From positions 1 to 19,482 of the forward strand of contig JAUXMA010000001.1 of the NCBI GenBank assembly GCA_030623425.1: a stretch of 19,482 bases of DNA, in the 5' to 3' direction. This document shows, piece after piece, positions 1 through 8,453 of this stretch; position 1 is the stretch's first letter, and each line of letters begins with the position of its first letter. Source of the stretch: Rhodospirillaceae bacterium (GTDB lineage Bacteria; Pseudomonadota; Alphaproteobacteria; Rhodospirillales; 2-02-FULL-58-16). The notes beneath the pieces were generated by a model, which worked only from the letters and a program-made list of their open reading frames with translations, was not told the origin of the DNA and made no database searches. The position numbers and the translations under genes are program-made.

Positions 1-791
1 AGGGCCAAGGCGTGAACGCGGAGCTGGTGGGTCCGTCCGGTCCTCGGCTCCAGCGCCAGCCACGCCGCCTTCCTCCCCACCCTTTCGACGACCCGGTAGA
101 AGGTGACGGCCTTTTTGCCTCCACCGCCGACCATGCGCTCGCCCCGCTTGCCGGCAAGCTTCGACAAGCTCAAATCGACAACCCCCTCGGCGGGCCGGGG
201 CACCCCCACCACCACCGCCCAGTAAAGCTTCCTGGCCGCCTTCGAGCGAAAGGCGGAAGTCAGCTTGGCGGCGGCGGCGGCGGTCCGGGCGACCAGCAGC
301 ACGCCGGAAGTGTCCTTGTCCAGTCTATGGACCAGCCGGGGACGCTCGGCCGACCCGAAGCGCAGGCAATCGAGCATGGCGTCGAGGTGGCGGCGGGTTT
401 TGGTTCCGCCCTGGACCGCCAGTCCCGGCGGCTTGTTGATGGCGATGACATGGTCGTCGCGGTGAAGAACCAGGCTCAAGAGAAAATCCGTCTCGGCGGC
501 GCTTGCCTTCGGCAAGGGCGGCGGCGCATGGGCCGGAAACTCCCGTTCTCCGCTCATCGGCGGCACACGCATCCTTTGTCCGGCCTCGAGGCGGGTGCCC
601 GCCTTCGCCCGCCCGCCGTCGACGCGAACCTGGCCGGTGCGCAGCCATTTCTGCAAACGGCCGTGGGTCACTTGCGGGAAATGGCGCTTGAACCAGCGGT
701 CCAGCCGCATGCCGGCCTCGCCGGCGGCGACCTCGTTGGTGCCGGCGCCGCCCTCCTCCGCGGCAGTGGTAGGGAGAAGCTTGGCGGTCAA
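1..791 (-). CDS. rluC: RluC-type 23S rRNA pseudouridine synthase (3' end cut by window edge)
   Basis: This is a RluA-family pseudouridine synthase, expected to convert specific uridines of 23S rRNA to pseudouridine. About 263 residues are visible and the C-terminus lies beyond the left edge. An S4 RNA-binding domain comes first, starting around GMRLDRWFKRHFP (about residue 27). The catalytic motif HRLDKDTSG follows and contains the nucleophilic Asp. Near the edge is the conserved GRTHQLRVH segment. I chose the TTG at 791 because the S4 domain needs residues upstream of the first ATG, and GGGAG lies 8 nt before the TTG. The TTG overlaps the rarA stop codon (TTGA), so the gene is probably translationally coupled to rarA. 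RluC rather than RluD is judged from the overall sequence and the neighbourhood; the family assignment is firm but the exact target is not. A short GGC run at 267-283 encodes five alanines. Confidence 0.88.
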   Translation of the reverse strand, partial: MTAKLLPTTAAEEGGAGTNEVAAGEAGMRLDRWFKRHFPQVTHGRLQKWLRTGQVRVDGGRAKAGTRLEAGQRMRVPPMSGEREFPAHAPPPLPKASAAETDFLLSLVLHRDDHVIAINKPPGLAVQGGTKTRRHLDAMLDCLRFGSAERPRLVHRLDKDTSGVLLVARTAAAAAKLTSAFRSKAARKLYWAVVVGVPRPAEGVVDLSLSKLAGKRGERMVGGGGKKAVTFYRVVERVGRKAAWLALEPRTGRTHQLRVHALA

Positions 792-2070
792 CGTTTTTTC
801 TCCCGCAGTTTGTCCCAATAGGCCAGCCTTTTGGCGATCTCGCGCTCAAATCCCCTGTCTCCGGGGGTGTAGAAGCGGCGGCGGGTCATGCCTTCGGGGA
901 AATAGTCCTGGCCGGAAAAACCTTCCTCGGTATGGTGATCGTACTGATAACCGGCGCCATGGCCGAGATCCTTCATCAGCCGCGTCGGCGCGTTGAGCAT
1001 GTGTTTCGGAGGCATCAGGGAACCGCTCTCCCTGGCCGCTTGCATGGACGCCTTTTCGGCCACGTAAGCGGCGTTGGATTTCGGCGCCGTCGCCAGATAG
1101 ATGGCGCATTGAACCAAGGCCAACTCTCCTTCCGGCGAGCCCAAGCGCTCATAGGCCCGCCAGGCGTCGATCGCCTGGCCCAAGGCGCCCGGATCGGCCA
1201 AGCCTATGTCTTCGCAGGCGAATCGCACCAATCGCCTGGCGATGTAATGGGGGTCCTCGCCGCCAACAATCATCCGCGCCAACCAATAAAGCGCGGCGTC
1301 CGCGTCGGAGCCGCGCAAAGCCTTATGCAGGGCGCTGACGAGGTTGTAGTGGCCATCCTGGGATTTGTCGTAAAGGGGCATCCGCCGTTGCACCGCCTTG
1401 GCGAGGGCGGCGCTGTCGAGGATCGGCGAGGAAGGCAACTCGGCAAGGGCCTCGGCCATATTGAGCAGATAGCGTCCGTCGCCATCGGCCATGGCGCGGA
1501 GGGCGGCGCGGGCATCGGCGTCGACGGGCAGGCTTTTGCCCATTTCCGCCGCCGCCCGTTCGAGAAGCTCCTCCAGGGCCTTATCATCGAGGCGCTTCAA
1601 CACCAGCACTTGGCAACGCGACAACAGCGGAGCGATCAGTTCGAACGATGGATTTTCGGTGGTCGCCCCGACCAGGATCACCGTTCCATCTTCGACGCAA
1701 GGCAGGAAACCGTCCTGCTGGGCGCGGTTGAAGCGGTGGATCTCGTCAATGAACAAAAGCGTTCCCCGCCCTGCCCGGCGCCGTTCCTTCGCCGCCTTGA
1801 AGACCTTGCGCAAGTCGTTGACGCCGGAAAAAACCGCCGACAGGGGTTCGAACGCAAGCTCGCTTTGTTCGGCCAACAGCCGCGCGATGGTTGTCTTGCC
1901 CGACCCCGGCGGTCCCCAAAGGATGATGGAAATGAGTTTACCCGTGGCCAGCATCCGGCCGATGGGGGCGTCGGCGGCGAGCAGGTGGTCCTGGCCGACC
2001 ACCAAGTCCATGGATTGCGGCCGCAGGCGGTCGGCCAGCGGCCGCGGCGCCTGCGTTTCGAACAGAGTGC

Positions 2071-2074
<4 letters not shown>
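788..2074 (-). CDS. rarA: RarA/MgsA AAA+ replication-associated recombination protein
   Basis: This is a cytosolic AAA+ ATPase of the RarA (MgsA, WRNIP1) family, which acts at stalled replication forks together with SSB. The product is 428 aa, close to the usual family length. Visible motifs are Walker A GPPGSGKT (residues 54-61), Walker B LLFIDEIHRF (106-115), sensor-1 GATTENPSF (136-144) and the arginine-finger segment LLSRCQV (R153). The C-terminal half contains the family's tetramerisation region, including a YDKSQDGHYN stretch and a PPKHMLNAPT stretch. The start is TTG at 2074, overlapping the protease stop as TTGA. It gives the family N-terminus MSTLFE followed by RPLADRLRPQ, and the next Met (residue 22) would remove conserved sequence. 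I see no convincing ribosome-binding site, so coupling to the upstream gene is likely. The gene is followed by the pseudouridine synthase through a second TTGA overlap. Confidence 0.96.
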
Positions 2075-3498
<1,424 letters not shown>

Positions 3499-3700
3499 GA
3501 TCTCCTCATCACCAGCAGCCCAGGAAATCCGCAAAATCGCGGTCATGCAGTTTCCTAAAAGTCAGTTCATGGACGACTTTATAGAAAAATCACCACCAGC
3601 GGAAAGTCAGCGTTTGATGACCGTGAACGGCGGTCTGTGTTATCGTCGCCACGCAAACATTATTGGAACGCGCGAATCGATCCCTATCGGCGGCGACAAA
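3499..3700. promoter_or_regulatory. Divergent intergenic region between the protease gene and the DUF6165 gene
   Basis: This 202-nt gap separates two divergent units and should hold a promoter for each. The plus-strand candidate is annotated separately. For the minus strand the best -10-like box is TATAAA (complement of 3578-3583), but no good -35 stands 16-18 nt upstream of it, so that promoter is only suggested. The octamer AAAGTCAG occurs twice, at 3558-3565 and 3603-3610, 45 bp apart. A small inverted repeat with CCGC/GCGG arms surrounds GATTTT near 3530-3543. None of these matches an operator I can name. Confidence 0.5.
3614..3643 (+). promoter_or_regulatory. Candidate sigma70-type promoter for the DUF6165-GT9 unit
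   Basis: TTGATG at 3614-3619 (four of six matches to TTGACA) is followed after 18 nt by TGTTAT at 3638-3643 (four of six matches to TATAAT). The predicted transcription start is near 3650, giving a leader of about 50 nt before the ATG at 3701. The match is moderate and its position is sensible; it is not verified. Confidence 0.35.
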
Positions 3701-4093
3701 ATGCTTTCGGCCATTTCCGTTAAAATCGCCCCAGGCGAACTGATCGACAAGATCACCATCCTCGAAATCAAGTTGGAGCGCATGGATGATCCGGGCAAGC
3801 TGAAAAACGTCCGCGCCGATTTGGAGGCCCTTGCCGACGCCCGCGACGGCGCTATTCCGTCCTCGCCGGAACTGGACAAACTGACAGCGGAGTTGAAGGA
3901 AATCAACATCCGCCTTTGGCGGATCGAAGACGACATCCGGAAATGTGAACGGGCCAAGGATTTCGGTCCTGCCTTTATCGAACTGGCCCGCGCCGTATAT
4001 CACAACAACGACAAGCGCGCGGAGCTGAAACGCGGCATTAACGAACTCTTGGGCTCACGCCTGATTGAGGAAAAATCCTACGCCGCCTACTGA
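3701..4093 (+). CDS. DUF6165 family protein, function unknown
   Basis: This is a 130-aa, charged, largely helical cytosolic protein with no signal peptide or membrane segment. I recognise it as DUF6165 from the conserved opening PGELIDKITILEIKLER (residues 11-27), the centre INIRLWRIEDDIR (68-80), FIELARAVYHNND (92-104) and the closing EEKSY (123-127). Heptad-like spacing in residues 12-80 suggests helical hairpins or a coiled coil. No catalytic motif is evident, and the function of the family is unknown to me. The ATG at 3701 was chosen because the conserved region begins immediately after it. Longer in-frame starts would run back across the intergenic region and into the antisense of the protease gene. 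Only 22 nt separate it from the GT9 glycosyltransferase, so the two are probably co-transcribed. By context I infer a role linked to cell-surface glycan assembly. Confidence 0.85.
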   Translation: MLSAISVKIAPGELIDKITILEIKLERMDDPGKLKNVRADLEALADARDGAIPSSPELDKLTAELKEINIRLWRIEDDIRKCERAKDFGPAFIELARAVYHNNDKRAELKRGINELLGSRLIEEKSYAAY

Positions 4094-4115
4094 GCGGGGG
4101 CCGTCCGCGACTTTC

Positions 4116-5240
4116 ATGCTTAAACTTTTTCACCTTCTCGACTTCCACCAGGGCCTGAGGAGGCGCTTTCGGACGCGCTCGTCCACCCCATCGGGGGTAT
4201 TGCTGATGTCCTGCGGCGGACTGGGTGATACGGCCCTCTTCGCCTACGTCCTGCCCAGGTTTCTGGAAATGGCCCACAATGGCGAGACGGTCACCTTGCT
4301 GCTGCGCAGCGACGCCCGCAAAATGGCGTTTCTCTTTCCCCCCGAAATCACCGTGCGCGACGTCGATTTCCGGCGTCTGGCCAAGGACCTTTTTTACCGG
4401 CGGCGGGTTTGCGAGGCTCTCTTTCAGGCGCATTACCGTTTGTTGGTGGCTACCGACTTCCTTCGTCATCCGTATTTGGACGAGGTCCTCGCCGCCGCCT
4501 GCGGGGCGCCGGAAAGCGCCGCCATGGAACCGCGCTCCTGGCGCAAGTACGAATCACCGTTGCGCCGCAACCGCCGCCTTTACAGCCGGCTTTTCGACAG
4601 CGGGCCGGCCCATCTGGACAAGGTTGTCCGCTGGTCCCGGTTCGCGGATTGGTTGACCGGAACAACCGGCCCGCCGCCCCTGGCGCGGCTGGCGGAAACA
4701 CACTTGCCGCCGCCGGCCCGCTTGAACGCGCCGGCGGTTGTGATCCAGCCTTTCTCGGCGGTGAAACGAAAACAAATCCCGTTGTCGATTCATCAACGAA
4801 TTGTCGATTCCCTGCCCGCCGCCTACCGGGTCATCCTGACGGGAGCGGCGCAAGACCTGGACCGCAACCCGGAATACCGGGCGTTGTTGGAAAACCCCAG
4901 GGTCACTTTTGATTCTTCGACGTTCGAAGAGGTGGTGCCTTTGCTCCGGGCCGCCGATCTGGTTGTTTCCGTCGACACCGCCCTGATGCATTTAGGCATA
5001 GCGGTGGGGGCAAAAACCTTATGCCTGGCCAGCGCCGCCTTCGTCGGCGAGATCGTCCCCTACGATGCCGCCATCAGCCCCGAAAATGCTCACTTCCTAT
5101 ACCATTCCATGTCCTGCGAGGGATGCCTCGGCGCCTGCGTCCAGCCGCCGGAAATGGGCATGTTCCCTTGCGTTGCGCGACTGGAAGGCGACGAAATCAT
5201 AAACAAGGTCAAGGAACTGCTCGAACGCCCCGCCGGCTAG
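4116..5240 (+). CDS. GT9 family (ADP-heptosyltransferase-like) glycosyltransferase
   Basis: This 374-aa cytosolic GT-B glycosyltransferase resembles the ADP-heptose:LPS heptosyltransferase (GT9) family. The N-terminal Rossmann half has the GGLGDT loop (residues 34-39). The C-terminal nucleotide-sugar half has VVSVDTALMHLGIAVGAKT (283-301) followed by a VGEIVPYD loop (310-317). Near the end is a Cys cluster, C334, C337, C341 and C352, similar to the Cys-rich C-termini of some GT9 members. The donor and acceptor sugars cannot be read from sequence. The ATG at 4116 is preferred over an upstream TTG at 4065, which lies inside the DUF6165 gene and would add 17 residues with no family match. The site before 4116 is only a weak G-run. 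The gene ends 13 nt from the convergent rplQ stop. An LPS-core or other envelope-glycan role is inferred. Confidence 0.88.
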   Translation: MLKLFHLLDFHQGLRRRFRTRSSTPSGVLLMSCGGLGDTALFAYVLPRFLEMAHNGETVTLLLRSDARKMAFLFPPEITVRDVDFRRLAKDLFYRRRVCEALFQAHYRLLVATDFLRHPYLDEVLAAACGAPESAAMEPRSWRKYESPLRRNRRLYSRLFDSGPAHLDKVVRWSRFADWLTGTTGPPPLARLAETHLPPPARLNAPAVVIQPFSAVKRKQIPLSIHQRIVDSLPAAYRVILTGAAQDLDRNPEYRALLENPRVTFDSSTFEEVVPLLRAADLVVSVDTALMHLGIAVGAKTLCLASAAFVGEIVPYDAAISPENAHFLYHSMSCEGCLGACVQPPEMGMFPCVARLEGDEIINKVKELLERPAG

Positions 5241-5245
5241 CAGTT
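5215..5245. repeat. Inverted repeat at the convergent gene ends, possible bidirectional terminator
   Basis: AACTGCT (5215-5221) and AGCAGTT (5239-5245) are perfect 7-nt inverted arms around a 17-nt loop. They lie across the GT9 stop codon and just downstream of the rplQ stop. No T tract follows in either direction, so it does not qualify as a standard intrinsic terminator. It is the only hairpin I see between the two convergent units. Confidence 0.3.
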
Positions 5246-5253
5246 GGGAGGAG

Positions 5254-5688
5254 TTATTTGGCTTCCGCCTCGGCCGTCGCTTCTTGCGCGGCGGCGACAC
5301 GGGCCTTGTCGGCGGCGCCTTTGGCCTCGGCGTCCCGATCGACCAGTTCGATGACGGCCATGGGGGCGTTGTCACCGCGACGAAATCCCGCCTTAAGGAC
5401 CCGGGTGTAGCCGCCGTTGCGTTCTTTATAGCGATCGGCCAGCGGGCCGAAGAGTTTTTTGATCAAATCCTCATTGCGGAGAATGGCAAAAACCTGGCGG
5501 CGCGCATGCAAGCTGCCGCGCTTGCCAAGGGTGATTATCTTGTCGGCGATGCGGCGCAGTTCCTTGGCCTTCGGCAAGGTGGTCGTGATCTGTTCGTGCT
5601 CAAGCAACGATCCCGCCATGTTGGCGAACATGGCCTTACGGTGGGAGCTCGTTCGGTTCAGCTTGCGGCCGCTCCGACGGTGGCGCAT
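5254..5688 (-). CDS. rplQ: 50S ribosomal protein L17
   Basis: L17 binds 23S rRNA near the peptide exit side of the large subunit. The product is 144 aa against roughly 120-130 in E. coli-type proteins. The family N-terminus [12 protein letters not shown] is present, as are [18 protein letters not shown] (29-46) and the closing [18 protein letters not shown] (101-118). From about residue 119 the chain is an Ala/Glu/Lys-rich tail that is not part of the core. AGGAG stands 8 nt before the ATG at 5688. It is the last gene of the cluster, 79 nt after rpoA, and converges on the GT9 gene with a 13-nt gap. Confidence 0.98.
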   Translation of the reverse strand: MRHRRSGRKLNRTSSHRKAMFANMAGSLLEHEQITTTLPKAKELRRIADKIITLGKRGSLHARRQVFAILRNEDLIKKLFGPLADRYKERNGGYTRVLKAGFRRGDNAPMAVIELVDRDAEAKGAADKARVAAAQEATAEAEAK

Positions 5689-5711
5689 AACGGCATCTCC
5701 TCAGCCTTTGC

Positions 5712-5735
5712 CGCCAGCCGTTCCGGCCGCCGGCG
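5712..5735 (-). promoter_or_regulatory. GC-rich hairpin in the rpoA-rplQ spacer
   Basis: In the minus-strand RNA, CGCCGGC (5735-5729) can pair with GCUGGCG (5718-5712), seven pairs including one G-U, around a 10-nt loop. It ends about 23 nt before the rplQ start codon and leaves the AGGAG site free. No T run follows, so a terminator is unlikely. It could be an mRNA-stability or translation element. On the opposite strand the G-U becomes an A-C mismatch, which fits an RNA of the rplQ strand. Confidence 0.3.
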
Positions 5736-5767
5736 TGACAATACTGGTATTTTTTAAAAAGGATGTC

Positions 5768-6784
5768 TCAAAAGGGATCTTCCAGTTTCTTGGCCAGTTC
5801 CTCGATGTTCTCCGGCGGCCAGTTGGGGGTTTCCATGCCCAATTGCAGTCCCATCTGCGTTATCACTTCCTTGATTTCGTTCAGGGATTTGCGGCCAAAA
5901 TTGGGGGTGCGCAACATGTCGGCCTCGGTCTTCTGGACAAGATCGCCGATGTAGATGATGTTGTCGTTCTTCAGGCAGTTGGCGGAGCGAACCGACAACT
6001 CCAGTTCGTCGACCTTGCGCAACAAATTCTTGTTGAAAGGCAGTTCGTCCTTTTGCTCCGCGGCGGCAGTGACCTGCGGCTCCTCGAAATTGATGAAAAG
6101 ATACAACTGATCCTGGAGAATCCGCGCCGACAGGGCAACAGCGTCCTCTGGAGACACCGCGCCATTGGTGGTGATTTCCACGGTCAGCTTATCGTAGTCG
6201 GTCACCTGGCCGACGCGGGTATTGTCGACTTTGTACGAAATCTTGCGCACGGGCGAGAAAACGGCATCAACGGGAATCAGCCCGATGGGCGTATCATCGG
6301 CCCGGATCTGGGACGCCGCCACGTACCCCTTGCCTTGCTCTACCGTCATTTCCATCGACAGCTTGGCGCCATCGTCCAGGGTACATATCACCAAATCCGG
6401 GTTCATGATCTCGATGTCGTGGCCGGTTTCGATCATGCCGGCCGTGATTTCGCCTGCTTTGTCCGCCGTCAAAATCATTCGTTTCGGACCCTGGCCGTGC
6501 ATGCGCAAGCCTATGGATTTGATGTTGAGGACAATGTCGGTGACGTCTTCGCGGACTCCCGGGATGGACGAAAATTCGTGCAGCACACCTTCAATCTGAA
6601 CGGCGGTCACCGCGGCCCCCCGCAAGGATGAAAGCAAGACCCTTCTCAGGGCGTTACCCAGGGTCAAGCCAAAACCACGTTCCAGGGGTTCGGCGACGAT
6701 CTTGGCCGTGCGCAAAGGATCGGTGCCAGAAACAATGTCGAGTCTGCTCGGCTTAATGAGTTCCTGCCAATTCTTTTGAATCAC
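5768..6784 (-). CDS. rpoA: DNA-directed RNA polymerase alpha subunit
   Basis: This is the alpha subunit, whose N-terminal domain dimerises to nucleate beta and beta' assembly and whose C-terminal domain contacts UP elements and activators. At 338 aa it is of standard alphaproteobacterial length. The N-terminal domain covers about residues 1-235, with [19 protein letters not shown] at 35-53. A linker follows, then the C-terminal domain at about 255-320 with [10 protein letters not shown], whose R266 corresponds to E. coli R265, and [15 protein letters not shown]. The start is GTG at 6784, giving [12 protein letters not shown] as in relatives, with GAGG 7 nt upstream. It follows rpsK after an unusually long 127-nt gap. 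rpsD, which sits here in enterobacteria, is absent. Confidence 0.99.
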   Translation of the reverse strand: MIQKNWQELIKPSRLDIVSGTDPLRTAKIVAEPLERGFGLTLGNALRRVLLSSLRGAAVTAVQIEGVLHEFSSIPGVREDVTDIVLNIKSIGLRMHGQGPKRMILTADKAGEITAGMIETGHDIEIMNPDLVICTLDDGAKLSMEMTVEQGKGYVAASQIRADDTPIGLIPVDAVFSPVRKISYKVDNTRVGQVTDYDKLTVEITTNGAVSPEDAVALSARILQDQLYLFINFEEPQVTAAAEQKDELPFNKNLLRKVDELELSVRSANCLKNDNIIYIGDLVQKTEADMLRTPNFGRKSLNEIKEVITQMGLQLGMETPNWPPENIEELAKKLEDPF

Positions 6785-6887
6785 GGGGAAACCTCATGCT
6801 CAAGATTTAAGGAACGACGCCCCTGTGGTGGGCCATTGTTGAAAACGGTCCGGCCTTCACAAAAGTTCGAAAAATCAGGGGTAGACC

Positions 6888-6925
6888 AAAAAAATCAGCC
6901 GCCCGGTCCAATCAAACACGGCGGC
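6888..6925 (-). terminator. Candidate intrinsic terminator or attenuator between rpsK and rpoA
   Basis: On the minus strand, GCCGCC (6925-6920) can pair with GGCGGC (6903-6898), six G-C pairs with a 16-nt loop. A run of seven T follows after a few bases (6894-6888). The upstream arm lies in the last codons of rpsK and the loop contains its TGA. The stem is short and the loop long, so it is probably partial at best, and it would be covered by ribosomes finishing rpsK. Confidence 0.35.
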
Positions 6926-7304
6926 GCTTTCGCGGCCGGCAACCGTTATGTGGGATCGGCGTCACATCGCGGATAGCGGTAATGGTAAAACCAACGGCCT
7001 GCAAAGCGCGCAACGCCGACTCGCGGCCAGAACCTGGTCCTTTTATTTCGATTTCAAGGGTTTTCATGCCGTGCTCCATTGCTTTGCGGCCGGCATCCTC
7101 GCCGGCCATCTGGGCGGCATAGGGTGTCGATTTGCGCGACCCCTTGAAACCTTGAGAGCCCGCCGACGACCAGGCGATGGTGTTGCCCTGGTCATCGGCA
7201 ATGGTGATCATGGTGTTGTTGAACGTGGCATTGACATGGGCGACGCCAGAAACGATGTTTTTGCGTTCGCGGCGGCGCGGACGTTTGGTGCTTGCCTTGG
7301 CCAT
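6912..7304 (-). CDS. rpsK: 30S ribosomal protein S11
   Basis: S11 sits on the 30S platform and contributes to the mRNA exit region. At 130 aa it has the usual length. Visible motifs are [16 protein letters not shown] (about residues 20-35), [19 protein letters not shown] (47-65), [14 protein letters not shown] (88-101) and the conserved C-terminus [18 protein letters not shown]. The start is ATG at 7304 with GAGG about 7 nt upstream, 18 nt after the rpsM stop. Its 3' end forms one arm of the candidate attenuator before rpoA. Confidence 0.99.
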   Translation of the reverse strand: MAKASTKRPRRRERKNIVSGVAHVNATFNNTMITIADDQGNTIAWSSAGSQGFKGSRKSTPYAAQMAGEDAGRKAMEHGMKTLEIEIKGPGSGRESALRALQAVGFTITAIRDVTPIPHNGCRPRKRRRV

Positions 7305-7322
7305 AACCGGTCCTCGTGTTTC

Positions 7323-7703
7323 TTATTTGGCGATAACTCTTTTTTTGCCGGCGATCGCCCTGGCTGGTCCCTTGCGGGTCCGCGCGTTGGTATGGGTACG
7401 CTGGCCGCGCACCGGCAGGCCGCGGCGGTGCCGCAAACCACGATAACAGCCCAGGTCCATCAACCGCTTGATGTTCATGGCGGTTTCGCGCCGGAGGTCA
7501 CCTTCGACCTGATACTCCTGGTCGATGGTCTCGCGGATCTGCCTCACTTCCTCATCGGAAAGATCATTGACCCTCCGTTCCGAGGGAATCCTGGCCTTGA
7601 CGCAGATTTCACTCGCCTTGGTCCGGCCGATGCCGAAAATATAAGTCAATGCGATGATGACCCGTTTTCCAGTCGGAATGTTCACACCAGCAATACGCGC
7701 CAA
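7323..7703 (-). CDS. rpsM: 30S ribosomal protein S13
   Basis: S13 sits in the 30S head, contacting the P-site tRNA through its basic C-terminal tail and forming bridges to the large subunit. The product is 126 aa. The N-terminus [15 protein letters not shown] is standard. The helix-two-turn-helix region [10 protein letters not shown] and the tail [20 protein letters not shown] are all present. The start codon is TTG at 7703: no ATG lies at the conserved N-terminus, and AAGGAG stands 8 nt upstream. It is the first gene after the strong internal promoter, with a leader of about 58 nt, so it probably begins a separately boosted rpsM-rpsK-rpoA-rplQ transcript. Confidence 0.98.
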   Translation of the reverse strand: MARIAGVNIPTGKRVIIALTYIFGIGRTKASEICVKARIPSERRVNDLSDEEVRQIRETIDQEYQVEGDLRRETAMNIKRLMDLGCYRGLRHRRGLPVRGQRTHTNARTRKGPARAIAGKKRVIAK

Positions 7704-7711
7704 AGCTGGAA

Positions 7712-7717
7712 CTCCTT
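7712..7717 (-). promoter_or_regulatory. Shine-Dalgarno site of rpsM
   Basis: AAGGAG on the minus strand lies 8 nt before the TTG start at 7703. It is one of the strongest sites in the cluster and fixes the non-ATG start of rpsM. Confidence 0.8.
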
Positions 7718-7768
7718 ACAGATTGATATTAAAAGATTATGACATTGGCCCGGGAAACGAGAGGCGCG

Positions 7769-7796
7769 ATTATAGGCCCTAACGGCTTTAAGTCAA
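7769..7796 (-). promoter_or_regulatory. Near-consensus sigma70 promoter for rpsM-rpsK-rpoA-rplQ
   Basis: Reading the minus strand, TTGACT (7796-7791) is followed after 16 nt by a perfect TATAAT (7774-7769). The -35 box overlaps the last two sense codons and the stop codon of adk. A start near 7762 would give a leader of about 58 nt before rpsM. Eleven of twelve box positions match the consensus, which is rare in DNA this GC-rich. Confidence 0.75.
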
Positions 7797-8453
7797 CACG
7801 CTCTCGGCGCGGCCGATAGTGTCTTTCAATTGCTTGGCTACATCGTCGATGGAAGCCATGCCGTCAACGCTTTTTAACAGCCCTTTTTCCGCGAAATAAG
7901 CAATGATCGGAGCGGTCTGCCGATGATAAGCCTTGAGGCGTTCCCGCATGGTTTCCTGGTTGTCGTCGGCGCGGCGGGTAAATTCTCCGCCGCCGCATCT
8001 GTCGCATACATTCTCCACTTTCGGCCGTTGGAACTCGTCGTGATATCCGGCGCCACATTTGGCACAAGTAAAACGGCCAGTGATGCGCTTGATCATGGCC
8101 CCGTTGCCGACCTTTATTTCAAGCACAAAGTCCAGTTTCAGGCCCTTTTCGCCGAGCATCACGTCGAGGGCCTCGGCCTGCGCGGAGGTGCGCGGAAAGC
8201 CATCCAGGATAAAGCCTTTCCGGCAGTCATCCTCGCCTATACGCTCGGAAATCATGGCGATGATCAGATCGTCGGAAACCAATCCACCGGCTTCCATCAC
8301 TTCTTTTGCCATTTCACCGATGTCACTGCCCGACGCCACCGCGGCACGGAGCATGTCGCCGGTCGAAAGTTGAACAATGCCGTATTTGTCTTGCAGTCTT
8401 TTAGCCTGGGTGCCTTTGCCGGCACCAGGAGGGCCGAGAAGAAGAAGATTCAT
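7788..8453 (-). CDS. adk: Adenylate kinase with a Cys4 (zinc-type) LID
   Basis: Adenylate kinase catalyses ATP + AMP = 2 ADP in the cytosol. The 221-aa product is a long-form enzyme. It has the P-loop GPPGAGKGT (residues 7-15), the AMP-binding STGDMLR (30-36) and DGFPRT (84-89), and a full LID domain. The LID carries C130-x2-C133 and C150-x2-C153, the four-cysteine arrangement that binds zinc in many bacteria, in place of the His/Ser/Thr/Asp network of E. coli. The ATG at 8453 overlaps the secY stop by 4 nt, so the two genes are coupled. Its placement between secY and rpsM is characteristic of alphaproteobacteria. The end of the gene contains the -35 box of the downstream promoter. Confidence 0.98.
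   Translation of the reverse strand: MNLLLLGPPGAGKGTQAKRLQDKYGIVQLSTGDMLRAAVASGSDIGEMAKEVMEAGGLVSDDLIIAMISERIGEDDCRKGFILDGFPRTSAQAEALDVMLGEKGLKLDFVLEIKVGNGAMIKRITGRFTCAKCGAGYHDEFQRPKVENVCDRCGGGEFTRRADDNQETMRERLKAYHRQTAPIIAYFAEKGLLKSVDGMASIDDVAKQLKDTIGRAESVLT

Noticed and set aside
267..283. GGC triplet run as a slippage or phase-variation tract
   Set aside because: It is under six units, encodes five alanines at a place where family members are also Ala-rich, and the frame is intact.
12..821. 269-codon open frame on the plus strand
   Set aside because: It is antisense to the pseudouridine synthase, whose S4 domain and HRLDKDTSG motif lie on the minus strand. The frame has Pro/Gly/Arg-rich, featureless composition.
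4065..4115. TTG start extending the GT9 protein by 17 residues
   Set aside because: It lies inside the DUF6165 gene in another frame, and the added residues match nothing in the family. The ATG at 4116 is adequate.
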